From positions 14,311,915 through 14,375,914 of the forward strand of contig NC_021685.1 of the NCBI RefSeq assembly GCF_000247815.1: a stretch of DNA of 64,000 nucleotides, read 5' to 3'. Made by a program: the position numbers and the translations under genes. Below the pieces are notes generated by a model. It did no database searches, was not told the DNA's origin, and saw nothing but the letters and a program-made list of their open reading frames with translations. Source of the DNA: Ficedula albicollis. Its lineage: Eukaryota; Chordata; Aves; Passeriformes; Muscicapidae. This document shows, in pieces, positions 1-11,425 of the stretch (position 1 is its first letter; every line of letters starts with the position of its first letter).

Positions 1-3000
1 ATTCTATTCTAAACATATAAAAATGCACAGAGGAGGCCAACATAAATAATATTTTTAAATTTAAACTGAAAATATTTTTATCAGCTATTAACCACTCCCT
101 TTTGAAAAATACAAGCATAGACCCCAAACTCAGCTCTGCTTTTCCCAAAATTATTTAATTTTAATTACTTGAATTAACTGGGGAAAGAAGAGATGAAGGT
201 TATTTTTGAGAAATAGCATAGCTTGGAAAAGCTATACATGTGTAGCTAGTCATAGGTGCCTCTAGTACCCGATACAATTAGCCCACAACAAAAATAAAAA
301 AAGACATAAAATGTTAATGGAAACATTGCTGTAAGAGGCACCATTTATCAAGCACACAAGCTACTGCTCTTGGCTGCCAGGAGTCAGTGTCAGAATAAGG
401 GAAGAGGAGATTCCAGAGGGCTGCAAGGAAAGCACCCCCCTGTGAGGGTGCTGGTGCTTCTGCCAGGGGAAGGGGGGACTGGACTTTGGAGGATAGCAGC
501 TAGAAATGTGGTCAAGGTTGAAACACCCAGATACAAGGCACCAATTAAAGAATAAAACTCTTTTCACCCTCCTTTAGGGTCAGGAATCCTTTAGCTCCAT
601 TAACCAGACTGTTATTTAGGACACCTTTTTGCCTTTGTGAGCGTGAGTGACAACTTCTGTTTCCAGCCCTCCCCAAGTGACAAAATGAACACCACTGGAG
701 CAGGCACCACCGCTGGTTGTACCCAGCTGTAAGGGGAAGGATTTTCCTTTGGTATCACTTCTAATAACAGGGAAAGATCATCTACACAACTGACTGCCAG
801 GCTGGGAGGAAATGGCCTTGACATGAGCTGGGGGAGCAGGAGAGTTCCCCTCATCTATAGCAGGGACATTAATTATATCCTCTCTTGCAGCTCCAAATGC
901 AGATAAGCAGAGACAATCTGATCATCTGGCTTAAACTTGTCGTCTGAGAGGCAGAGTTTCATGTTAGTAGACAGGAAATAAATATTGAAAATATCCTTTT
1001 ACATTTGCAGGCAAAGACAAGAGTTACACAGTTCTTAAAGTGAAGCACTTAGTGTCAATATCAGTGGAAATTAATGAGCTATGCAGCCATCCCTGACCTC
1101 ACAAGCCAAAGAAAATTTCTGACTTTGAGTCTGTCTGAGCAGACAGACTATGTCACTGGCTGCTCTGTAACACCTGCATGAAACACAAAGAAATCCAGAG
1201 AAATCTTGATTCGTACAATGAAAGATGACAGCTCTTAAAAACCTCATCAGATGACATTACCATTTGCAGAAATTGTAAACATTTAATAACTTCTCTATCT
1301 TCAAATTTGATTAAATCCATTACTATCCTGCCACAACGACCTTGTGGACAAATGCAGAGATGCAATATGGTGATCACAAGGGCAGGGTTTTCCACCTTCT
1401 GCAGAGGATTCTCCAGAACATGGTGGGAAGGAATAGTCATTGCTGTGTGGTGTTGTGTTTTGGAGGGTTTTTGGTATTGTTTTGATTTTGTTTTTAAACT
1501 AGAAGTACAATATTATTCTCACTGAAAATATCTAAGGAGCAAAACATTTTGAAAAAACTTCCCACTAAAAAGAAAGGTTTCTTTGAGCATTTCAGATCAC
1601 CTGAATTGCCACAAGCTACCAACTCTCATGTTCATTCCAAATCTAATTGTTTTATAATACAGTTTTGGAGGTGTTTGTTATAGTAATCCTTAGAACAAAA
1701 AATCATGAAAGATTTCTATTTATTTCTTTGGAATTGTAGCAAAAGCCAGGAAAACAAAGCATCCCTAATGCATTGCTGTAATCCCAAGGAACAAAAGGAA
1801 GAGGATGCCATAGACAAGAGGTGTGAGCAGTGTCAGAATGCCTGAGGTTAACAACATTGTAAAATAAGCATTGGCATAAACAAGTCAAGGGATTCACATT
1901 TAAATTCCTTGAAGCATGTGGCTTTTTCTCCTTATATATGAGCACACATATGCCTGTAAAATCAGAGACTTTTCCAAGGACAGGTGCTTCCAGAAAACAT
2001 TTACATTCTAGCAACCTTGGATCTTACTCTACCTTTTAACTCTTCTGAATCTCTGGCTAAACAAGTACATTAAATCACTTCGAGAAAACAAACAAACCAA
2101 ACCAGTCTATTTTCAAGGAGATTGATATCATTTCCAAAGCTGATTTAGTAATGTAAAAAGGCAGTTAACCCTTATAGAAAACTGTGATCAAGACAAAACT
2201 TAGCTCCAAGCTAGACATTGTAGTGCTGTTCAGATACAGGAAAAAAAAAAATCAGAGATAATTTTACAAGCAATGTCTCAAAGAGATTATTTCATTATCT
2301 ATTTTCTCAGCATTCTATTCTTACATGTTTGGTGGGGGTTTTTTTATATAAACACAACTAATACATCTGGAGAACTTAAAGTTTCACAGAAATGTCATTT
2401 TGCAGTGTGAGAAAACTACCACACCTAAATAAAACATGTAAAAGAAAGTCTAAGCTTTAAGAGACATGGCCTGCAGAGTTACCAGAGATCTGATGGTATA
2501 ATCAGGCCTTAAAAACAACCTTATAATGAAGCAAAATAAAAAAAAAAAAGTATTAAAATGAAATTGCAAATGCTATTGATCATGAATTGGGGAAAAAAAA
2601 TGCAGTCATCCTCCTAAATCCAAAATAAGGGAATCGAAACAAGGCCAGAAATTTCTTCATTGTCTTTTCTGCACTTGCACCTCAAATGGGCATTTGAAAG
2701 AAGCAGCATCCCCACCCCAAATCAGAACCCTGACCTTGGATCCCTCTCCTTACCCAGTCTGGTTCTGGTAAGACACAAAAGCCACCACGATAACAAAGAA
2801 AGAGAGCACATTTACGAATTTCTCTAATCTCTTTAAAGTTTTTCAACAGTCCTAAATTAAATCCCTTTCAGCCTTATCACTTTATCCATCAGAAAATCCG
2901 GAGGATATTTGGATTCAGACGTCCATAGCACCAAAGATCTTTCATTACAACATACAAACAAGCACTTTTATTGAACAGGAACCCAATTACTTAACCCAGT

Positions 3001-4327
3001 TTCAGATTTCATTTTACCCTGCTGCTTCCACCTCGACATGGACCTACTAATCTCTTCCGACGGGCATTGCTACATATCAGTTCTGATACAGAGATGATTC
3101 CTGACCTCCCTTGCAGAGAGCTACTGATTAAATAAACTGAGATGCCCATCTCAGCTTCTTTGGACCAATGAATAACAATGAGAAAATAAAGTTGGGAGAT
3201 AGAGACCTTTTTCCCTTTAATATGAACAGCATTCAGAAATAGACAGAAAATGAGGGAAAATAATTCAGTAAAAGAACCAGGAGTGGAAAGAGCTAAGGGT
3301 TTATTGTGCCCTGTATAAATGATTTATTTATTGTATCAGCTAGAGGTTATGCTTTCTTCTTTTGTTGCTCTACTGCAAATTAGTAAACTATTTCTTTGCT
3401 ACCGTACTGGATAAATGATGGTATAATTTCAAATTTACCAAGCTGAGGGTTCTGAACATTGGAACAGAAAGACTTCAACCTGCTCTGCAGAAGAACTCCA
3501 CTATGGTACATGAATGCCTGGTTTTCCTTCTGTCCCCCAAGAGTGACAGAATCATCATGTGTTGCAAGCATCTCTTACCCAGATCACAACCACAGAGATG
3601 AAAGTTTGTTGATAATGAACTCAAGAAACTAGAGTGCATGTAGAAAAAAGGAGGGAGATCAATTATATGAGCAAACAACCTCTCTCCAAATCAAATGAAT
3701 TATTAGAAAAAGGTTGTTAGTGCCAGATTTCTGTTACTGTCAATAACCCCTGGTTTCCAATGTGTTAGGTACAGCAGTCCTGACAAAGGAATGTGCAGCT
3801 CACCTGCTTATATAAACAGCCTGTTTTCTAATTCAGTGGCCAGCATGCAAAACCACAAGAATCTGAGCAACAACAACGAGCCATTGTAAAATATCACAGA
3901 TAAAGACATAGATATAAACATGGAAAGTGAAAAAGAAGAGCTGGATAAGAACAGAAGGAGTGAGGAGAGATCAAAGCCATGCAAGCCAGAGAACTAAATT
4001 TGATCAGTGATAATGTATTTATACTGAAGTAGGAGAGCTCTAACACCACTTATGTCAATCCAGGGGGAGTTACCAAACACCAGTGAGCAGCATCACAGAG
4101 CTTCTAGGATCAATTCCCTTCAATTACTTTAAGATTCGTATTGCTCTACTATTTCTTTTAAGACAAAAAAAAAAATTCTGAATGTGTTTCTGAAAGAAAT
4201 TTTAAAACAAGGTTTAGAATCAGAAAAAAATGCAGAGTCTAAACTATTTTATCTACAGAATAATTTATTTTGCTTCAATCAAAATATCTACTTATCTCTG
4301 CTACTGAGGTGCTTCTTTCATACTTAT
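1..4327. other. AT-rich non-coding stretch, no gene recognised
   Basis: This stretch is AT-rich, with scattered A-runs (for example near 2240, 2540 and 4165) and stop codons in all frames. Open frames are short and lack recognisable domains. The longest, about 100 codons on the minus strand near 1.7-2.0 kb and 1.15-1.44 kb, look like chance frames. A TATATAAA string sits at 3809-3816, but no start site, CpG island or coding exon follows it. I see no structural RNA, transposon or regulatory element that I can support. Confidence 0.6.
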
Positions 4328-4329
4328 GT

Positions 4330-4564
4330 GTATTTCCAATAAAAGTATTATAAAGAAAATGTAAAAAATTTCTGTTGTCTCTACGTTTGCCGTGTGTTGA
4401 CAAAGACCTTGTGTCCCAGCCTCTGGTGGCTATTTTGTGATTTGTATTTCCAATAAAAGTATTATAAAGAAAATGTAAAAAATTTCTGTTGTCTCTACGT
4501 TTGCCATGTGTTGACAAAGACCTTGTGTCCCAGCTTTTCCTGCCTCTGGTGGCTATTTTGTGAT
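4330..4564. repeat. Two-copy tandem duplication, period 114 bp
   Basis: Copy 1 begins at 4330 and copy 2 at 4444. They are near-identical. The visible differences are one transition (GCCGTG versus GCCATG) and a 9-base insertion in copy 2 just before the shared CCTCTGGTGG block. Each copy includes an AATAAA string and the block TTGACAAAGACCTTGTGTCC. No target-site duplication or transposon terminus is visible, so I call it a simple local duplication of unique sequence. Confidence 0.95.
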
Positions 4565-5699
4565 GACTTGTTTTGTCTCATTTATATCTCTGAACTAGGG
4601 AGAATTAATGACTTTCTGAATTTAGTTGGAGTTATAGATGAGTATTTTTCATGGAGAAAAACTTAGTTCAACCACAAGCTGTATGGAGGATTTTTTTAAG
4701 GAAATATTTAAGTCTCATTATTATTTATATTTTCTCTACAGGAGAAATTGTATATTTGTAATTAGTCCATCCTCTTCCTTGTATTTCTACTCAAGATCTT
4801 TTCAGGCAAAGAAAGCTACACAGCAAAAAGTTTTGGGAACAACCCTTTACCATGATAATGTCTATCTAAAGATCATTTTGAAAGATACCTGCTGGCTTTC
4901 ATCAGTATGTAAGACATTCAGGTAATTATAGGTACATTTGAGAGTATCTTCTGTTTAGAGTAGTTTGACCCTTTAAGGAGCAGCTAACACAACTACAGCA
5001 GTAAGATACTCACATTACCACTGCAGATTTGACTGGCCCTTGCTTCTGGCCCTAAAGGAAGAAAAAAGGCTTCTCCCAGACAGTGCCATGGATGTTAATC
5101 ATGATGTTGATGCAGACCTCTATTTAAGCATGTATTGCTTACATTTTGTATTACCCTGAAGTCACACTTGTTTGCCCTCCTATTCCCTCCATCTTTTTAT
5201 CCACCATGTTGCTGGTGGACAACCATTCTTTTGTTTGCATAGTAGTTACATTCTCCATATTCTCCACATATTAACAGGGAAAAAAATATAGTAGTGGATA
5301 GAAAGTGGATAGCAAAATAGGAATAATATTTTTGCTATCACTAAATTGCTAAAAATATGCCTTCCCACCTCAATAAAAAAATAATTTATTTTAGATTTGA
5401 CAAGTTTGACAAGCAGTTTCCACCTCCCCAATTAAAATCTATAACCTACCTCAATGAAAGCAAACTGCTAGTTTTGAATGTACTGTGTTTTGCCTGCCAT
5501 CTAAGGTAAAAAGAAGCACATCCAAATGCAAAATAGTGGCTATTTTGTTCAGACTCTGTATTTTGGACCTCCACAGAGTGTAGGCAAAGTTTCTGTTATA
5601 ACATTCACATTTTTTTTCTTCCTTTTGTCATTGGACATAGAGTACTATGCCTTTCATCATATTTGGAAACAAATTACAGCACTTGATTATATTAGTTAA

Positions 5700-5910
5700 A
5701 TTGAGGTTGATTGATGTCATCAATGCAAATTAATTATGTCTAGTTAATGCTTCTGTGCCAGATTCCCTCAGCTAATAAAGTGATAGGAAAATGAAGTGTC
5801 AGAAAGGACCATTATCTTTTATTTTCAAGGTCAAGTTGTCAATAAAACTTTGACATGAACTCACTGGGCAGGGACAAGACTCATTGAAGGAGGCCTTTTA
5901 ATCATGTTTA
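5700..5910. promoter_or_regulatory. Candidate enhancer-like patch (POU octamer plus homeodomain cores)
   Basis: Seen: a TGATTGAT-like string (5709-5715), a perfect octamer ATGCAAAT (5723-5730) directly abutting TAATTA (5731-5736), and further TTAAT and AATAAA-type cores to about 5905. The octamer is the binding site of POU-domain factors, and TAATTA is the classic homeodomain core. The two touching each other, in a stretch free of simple repeats, is typical of conserved developmental enhancers. That it is an enhancer is inference only; no conservation data were available. Confidence 0.22.
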
Positions 5911-7821
5911 TTATTTTTGCCAGCATGAATGCATTACCTAAATCTAATAATTGTGGCAGTAATCTTCACAAGCAAACATTAAGCCAAAAACATCTGTTTT
6001 TTATCACTGCAGGTCAATGTGAGAAGCTGCAGATCTACTGGTGCATTTGCATCAGAGTTCAAACCCACTTCTGTTTGCCAGTGTCAAACACAAGTCTGCA
6101 GAGGTGACCAGAAGTGTTACTCCTGTTCCATCTGTTTGACTGAAATACCCTTATCTACACCAAGTGCAGCCAATCTGCATGTAGGACAAACACTTCTAGT
6201 GGCAGACACTTTGTTATCTCCCAATCAGAGGGTTTTTTTTCCTTTTGAAGATGTAACTTTCAGAGTGGGCATAAACTTACTCAGAAGTTGTGAAAACAAC
6301 ATGGGTGAACAGAGTTCATTCCAGCTGATTTTCCCATGTTTCTGTGTTGAACGACATGCATGGCATCCCTTACAAACATATGGCCATACACTACAAGGCT
6401 AGAGGTGTACATCACAAAGAAGACATTTGGTTTCTCTCTACCAAGATACAAGCAAAGCCACTAAACTACATGCACATTTTTGAATTTGTTTTGCTGTCTC
6501 TTTACCATGAGTCTATATTCACATATTACACTAAGAGATCAAATGAAACATCCTTTTATTACGAAACCTCTCCCTTGCAATAAACTAAAAACCTTGAAAC
6601 AATTCTAGTGAATAAAGACATGACATTCAAAGCATACACCCTTCAGAAGGATCTCACTGGGCTGTGCAGATGGGGTGGAAACAACCCAGAGAAAGCCACA
6701 GATTATTTTCTCACCTGACTGTAGTCAGTGCATTAAACACCACATGGAGTAAGACCTCATAAATCTGAAGCTAGGGCCAGATATTCACTTTGGAAAAAGC
6801 CTTGTCAGTTAGAGATGCAAATTAATCTCTGCAGCTGACTGTCACTGCAGTTCCTCTGAGAGCTGGAGCACTGCCTCCTGTGAGTCCATCCCATCCATTT
6901 CAGGAGTGGAAAGCTGTGGAAATTTCAATGCTGGCTTGAGAACATGGGCAGCCCCAGACTGGAGATGCCAGGACCAAATCCTCTAGCCCATCTCAGCAGC
7001 AGAGCAAGTCAATGGCACTCCTTTCTTGTGAGCCATTTGAAAAAATGCTGTGGATCTTTTCTGGAAGGTAGCAGCCTCCCTCCTTCTCATGACTGCATAG
7101 GATAGATACTGTATGCAATCATGGAGGGTTTCACAACAATATTTTAATTTTTTTCATAATAAAAATGTTGATAGGATAATTTTAGGCCTCAAATGATACC
7201 AAGAAAATCACTATCCTCCTCACTTTGACTTCGCTATTACTTTTTGATTAGAATTCAGTTGACAATACAGACTGAAATATAAAGTACACTCAGATCCTGC
7301 AACACAGGGAAGTTAAAAGAGCAAAAAAGGAAAGAAAGAAAAAAGTAGAAAACCCCCAAGCCTTTTGGGGCAGAACATGCACACATGCTACTCCTAAAAA
7401 AAGGCAAAAATAACACAATACAATATAGTCTTTATGCCAACTAAGAGTTTTTGTCCCATTTAACCGGTTACTTTTCTGCCCAGTGCTGCACTTTCATTTT
7501 GAACCATCCCATTGAAAATATTCTCTGATATGACCCTTTTAGGAATTAATAATTCATGGAGGTTTCACTGCATGGCACATTTATAAGATTAGAAAGCACT
7601 GAGAGAATGTAATAGCCAGTAAAATATATTTTTAAAATTACACTATCTTGCTTATAAACGTATTATCTTCATCTATATTTTTAAACATATACTGATTGAA
7701 GAAGGTATCAAAAAACAAAAACAAGAGCCTAGGAAAAAGGGCCTGCCCTACTTGAGCACATTATCCTTTGTACAGGTTCCCCAAACAAAAGCTTTTGTGT
7801 AGATGTATGTGGCATGTCCTC

Positions 7822-7850
7822 ATATACATATATATATACACATACATACA
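7822..7850. repeat. TA/CA-rich microsatellite
   Basis: A short alternating ATAC/TATA tract about 29 bp long with no purity above a few units. It is an ordinary low-complexity sequence. Confidence 0.8.
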
Positions 7851-9480
7851 ACATATTAACATTTCATCCATATCCTAGCCCTCTGGCTTGTTCAGACAGA
7901 GCCATGAAATGCAAAATTTTGGTGTGAGAAAAAGGGAAAAACAAAAGAAGAAAAATAAGAAAAAAAAGTATTTTCCCTTTTGCTTTTCTGTTAACACTTT
8001 TTAGTAATACTACCTAGAGAGCTGCAACAACAGAAGGCACTTTGCCCAGAGGCTGACAAGCTGAATCTACTTTTTTGTTTTATTTATTTATGAATTGGAA
8101 GTGCTCAGCTGTTAATCAGAACAATTCCAAGATCCTACTTATATCTCTCCCTGCCTAGTTCAATCTTACGGTGTATTTTCATTCTTCATAGGAAAATCAT
8201 AGCAAGAGAATATCAGATTTATTTCACTGTACGTAGTTGGAAATCTGTGGATACCATGGTCGGTGTAAAGTTATCACTATGCAACTATGAAATATATTAG
8301 CATGTTATTAAATTCCCTTGATTAGAATTGACTGCCTGCTAAAATAAACTTGTTGAAAGTAAACTGAAATGTCCCTACGTAACAGGATGGGAACCCACAT
8401 TACTTGCTCTCAGTGTTTCAGGCAAAGCAAGAATAAAACCCAGCCATATTTTTGTACTAAGGTTGGAAAAAACAAGTACAAAACAAGATCCTGTGCACCT
8501 TTGCCAGCCTCACTCTGTTTACAGTTTTGCAAAACAGGTACATCAATGTCAGTGATGAATTACTACATGCCATAATCACATCCTTCTCCCTACTTTTTCA
8601 GTTGCTGACATCACTAATAGCACTGCCTTCAATTGAATAAAATTTAAAAAGCCATTTTTCCTTCTTTGGAGACACTAATGCAAACCAAACCTTGAGAGAA
8701 AAGTCAGAATTTCTCAGAGTCCACTTGCCAAGAGCCACAGTATTAACTCAGCTCTATGTTAGGTACCCATGAGAACCTGCACACTTTCTACCAAACTGCA
8801 GGCTCTCCTTGCTGCAGCACAGCCACTCTGGGCTCCTGCCTCTCCCTTCCAGGCATTTCAGAGCAGGGATTTCCTCTGGAAAATCTGCTGGATCCATCCA
8901 CCACAGTGAGCAGCAGGCAGCAGCACAAGCTGCTGTTTTTCTGAACAGGGTGGGTGGGCACTCTGGAAAATTTCTTTTGTCTATTTTCTCTAGGATAAAA
9001 CATGTTCACTCCATATGGGTTGTGTTTTTCTCTTTGAGATTAATTCTAACATTACAGACTGCCCTTTCCTAGATTCAAGTATCAAAGATGTGTTTCACCT
9101 GCATCTTTGTTTACTGGCAAAGCTGCCAGTCTGAAAGCACCCATGTGGCTGTTTTCTCTGAAAGAGTCACCATATGAATGCAAAATGTCATCCAATTTGA
9201 TTTATCTACACCTATTTTTTGTTCTGGCTTTGTACAGCTTGAGTTCAGTGACAACCAAGATAGGCTAAAGCATAAGTTATTCAGAAGCTTTTAGAGAAAC
9301 CAAAAGACCTTCAACAAAAATCTTAGAAACTTAGCTTTTCTCTCTTTTCAACACCAAATATCAAACATCAAACTACAGCACTCTATCTTCTTTCATTAAC
9401 TTTAGTTTGCAAAAAAACCCCAAAATTTGACAACAAGCTTCCATCAAATACCAATTTTACTTAACTAGAAATAGACACAA

Positions 9481-10511
9481 GAGGTTATAAGTTCCTTCCT
9501 GCTCTACTGCCTGTTAATACTTGCTTCACCCCAGAGAAGGAGGCGCAGCAACTTCTCCCGGAAATAACAACATTGGAAATTTTGTTATTGGAAAAATTGT
9601 TCTTGGAAATAACAAAAACTGAGGGGCCAAGGCCCTGAACCAGCTGCTCCCCGGTTAGTCCCAGCTGCAGGCTGGAGGTTCCTTCCTGGAGCACGGGCCA
9701 GTCCCAGCCCAAAATCAGCACTGGTCAGAGAGATTCTATGGCAGGCAGGGGAAGGGGAAGAGCTGGGCACTCTACAGCTGCAAGTGCACTAATAGCACCT
9801 TAATTTGAAAAACTTCTGGCACTGTGGATAGCAAAGGAAGCATACAAAACCAAACAGGTAAGATAAACTTACAAGTTTGCTGCTTTACTCAGTGCTGCCT
9901 GCGAGTCCTTGAAAGAAAATGTATGATCTGACCATTTGAAAAGTATTTTAGAGTCAGTGTGTTTAAAATTGGATGCTTGGGTTACAGTATTTTAACTTGA
10001 AAGATTAGTTAGTATTTGGAGAGGGGAAGCTTTTTTTTTCTTTAAGGTTCAGTGCTCAGCTGCTCATTAAGCACAAAATTGCATCTTCAGTAATTGCTAG
10101 CAAAAGCTGAGAAAAATGGTAAACATTTCTGTAGAACAAGCAGGAGTACATTGCCAAGCACAGCACGAGACTCCCCTCGTTTGGGAAAGGAAACAAGAAA
10201 ACAATAAAGGGAGCAAGCCAATGTTTTTGAACTCTTCCACAGCCGAGTACCATCTTACCTTTATCTGCACATTCCCTGGCTGAGGGATAAAGCACTGTGC
10301 CCACAAGTCCAACAGCTCCTGCAGGACTGAGATTAGGAGAAGAGGGACCCCAATGTCTCCCCACCCCACGTCCAACCTTGAAATGCCAGCACAGGACCTT
10401 TGCTGCCACGCAGGTGCCACCAGCCCTGGGCAGCTCCACGGGGCCCTGGCACCTACAGAGGAGAGGATGGAAGGGCATTGCCAGGAGGGTGAGTGTGGCT
10501 ACACGCGGGGT
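9481..10511. other. Mixed stretch with GC-rich patches, no gene recognised
   Basis: At 9540-9770 and 10250-10510 the sequence becomes distinctly GC-richer than its surroundings. Near 9560-9620 the string GGAAATAACAA occurs twice and pairs with an intervening TTGTTATT, giving a small hairpin. The 162-codon minus-strand frame over 10056-10544 overlaps other open frames on both strands, as expected in GC-rich DNA, and has no recognisable domain. The second patch directly abuts an LTR-like element and may be part of it or of an older repeat. Confidence 0.4.
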
Positions 10512-10672
10512 CTTTGTACCGGAACAGACGGCGATCGGCGACAAAGCTCATTCAACCTGTATTAGCTGAAAGTTACTGTTGCATTTATTGTAAGGGTAAA
10601 ATACAGAGAGTCTTACAGAGGGTTGCTCTCAGCAGCCCAGAGCAAAACAGCAAGTGAGTTAGAGCAATGGGG

Positions 10673-10766
10673 TAGGAGAAGGGAGAGAAAGAGAGAGAAG
10701 AGAGGAGGAGGAGAAGAGGGAAGAGAGGAAGCAAGAGAGGAGCAAAAAAAGAGAGAGAAGAGAGCG
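10673..10766. repeat. Purine-rich (GA)n-like tract
   Basis: About 94 bases are almost entirely G and A, with only a few pyrimidines. The tract is irregular GAGAGAAG-type sequence inside the LTR-like element. Such polypurine-polypyrimidine DNA can form triplex structures, but nothing here shows a function. Confidence 0.9.
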
Positions 10767-10836
10767 ATTTCCTGTTTACAATACATTAAATCTCCTTCCA
10801 CGATGAATATTCTAATTTCCACTTAACCAATCTAAT

Positions 10837-11235
10837 ACAAGATACAAATTCTATAGCATTTACACACAGCCTATAGAAATCCTTATATTAACATAATGTG
10901 TTATACTTTAAAAACTACTCATTGGACCCTAACAAGGTCTTCTCTGATCTTTGGACTTGCTGCCCAGCAGAAGACATTGTTCTATCAAGAGGGGATTACT
11001 TTCAGCTGGCCATCCTATTGTCTTCTAGTACTGACAAGATACAAATTCTATAGCAATTACATACAGCCTATAGAAATCCTTATATTAGCATAGTGTGTTA
11101 CATTTTAAACTCTATAAACTACTCTTTGCACCCTAGGGGGGATGAGTCAGACCCCCGTGCCCACTATCAGGCAGAGGGCATTGTTTAATCACGGGGGGAT
11201 TAGCCCGAGCCGGCTATCCCATTGTCTCGTGGTTA
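10837..11235. repeat. Diverged 197-bp direct repeat within the LTR-like element
   Basis: Both copies begin ACAAGATACAAATTCTATAG (10837 and 11034) and continue in parallel through CAGCCTATAGAAATCCTTAT to a final segment beginning CCCATTGTCT in the second copy. Divergence is clear, especially in the last 80 bases, where copy 2 is G/C-rich and retains CpGs while copy 1 has decayed. The duplication therefore predates, or has been inherited within, the mobile element rather than being a recent local event. Confidence 0.9.
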
Positions 11236-11342
11236 TTTGGTAACTATGGTTTGGGATCTCAAAAGCAGCTTTCATTTCCATCACGTTTATGGTTTCTGTA
11301 TTCTCAGAACCTGAGCATTCATATTTGTGGGGTTCATCTCCA

Positions 11343-11425
11343 ATATATTCTCCAACAGGTGAGCACCTGCAAGATGTGGAAAGGTGAAGCAGCCTGCCCA
11401 GGGTCACAGGTGGAAAGCCCATTTC
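11343..11425. mobile_element. Ancient SINE/LINE relic (MIR or L3-like)
   Basis: The string around 11370-11412 (GATGTGGAAAGGTGAAGCAG, then CCTGCCCAGGGTCACAGGTG) resembles the motif GAAACTGAGGCACAGAG followed by TGCCCAAGGTCACACAG. That motif is shared by old amniote MIR/L2/L3-derived repeats. The match is partial and the boundaries are guesses. It would need a repeat-library alignment to classify. Confidence 0.45.

Larger units (their letters stand above)
4565..9480. other. Non-coding stretch with one motif-rich patch
   Basis: There is no recognisable gene. The patch at 5700-5910 is richer in transcription-factor-like motifs and is listed separately. A 127-codon open frame at 6013-6402 starts just after a good splice-acceptor-like tract, but its translation resembles no family I know. 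A TA/CA-rich microsatellite lies at 7822-7850. The segment 8790-8960 is somewhat more GC-rich, without a clear feature. The rest is AT-rich unique sequence. Confidence 0.5.
10512..11240 (-). mobile_element. Endogenous-retrovirus LTR-like element, probably solo (boundaries approximate)
   Basis: Read on the minus strand this has LTR layout. An upstream segment holds a 197-bp direct repeat (10837-11033 and 11034-about 11235), followed by a pyrimidine-rich tract (purine-rich on plus, 10673-10766), then AATAAA (TTTATT on plus, 10584-10589), then a CpG-rich tail. Direct repeats in the upstream part of an LTR are commonly enhancer duplications. The CpG-rich tail has a six-base inverted repeat, CTTTGT 10512-10517 against ACAAAG 10541-10546, around CGATCG. 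Retained CpGs suggest a fairly young insertion. I could not find convincing TG/CA ends with a target-site duplication, so the ends and family are uncertain. No internal retroviral genes are seen. Confidence 0.55.

Noticed and set aside
1153..1440. Minus-strand frame with a somewhat protein-like middle and acceptor/donor-like edges
   Set aside because: The splice-like signals are weak, the outer parts look random, and I recognise no homology.
3809..3816. TATATAAA string as a possible promoter
   Set aside because: It is an isolated TATA-like string in AT-rich DNA with no exon, CpG island or other promoter element.
6013..6402. Open frame of about 130 codons following a strong acceptor-like TTTTTTATCACTGCAG
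   Set aside because: The Cys-rich translation matches no family I know, and the internal donor at 6102 conflicts with the long frame. It is most likely a chance frame.
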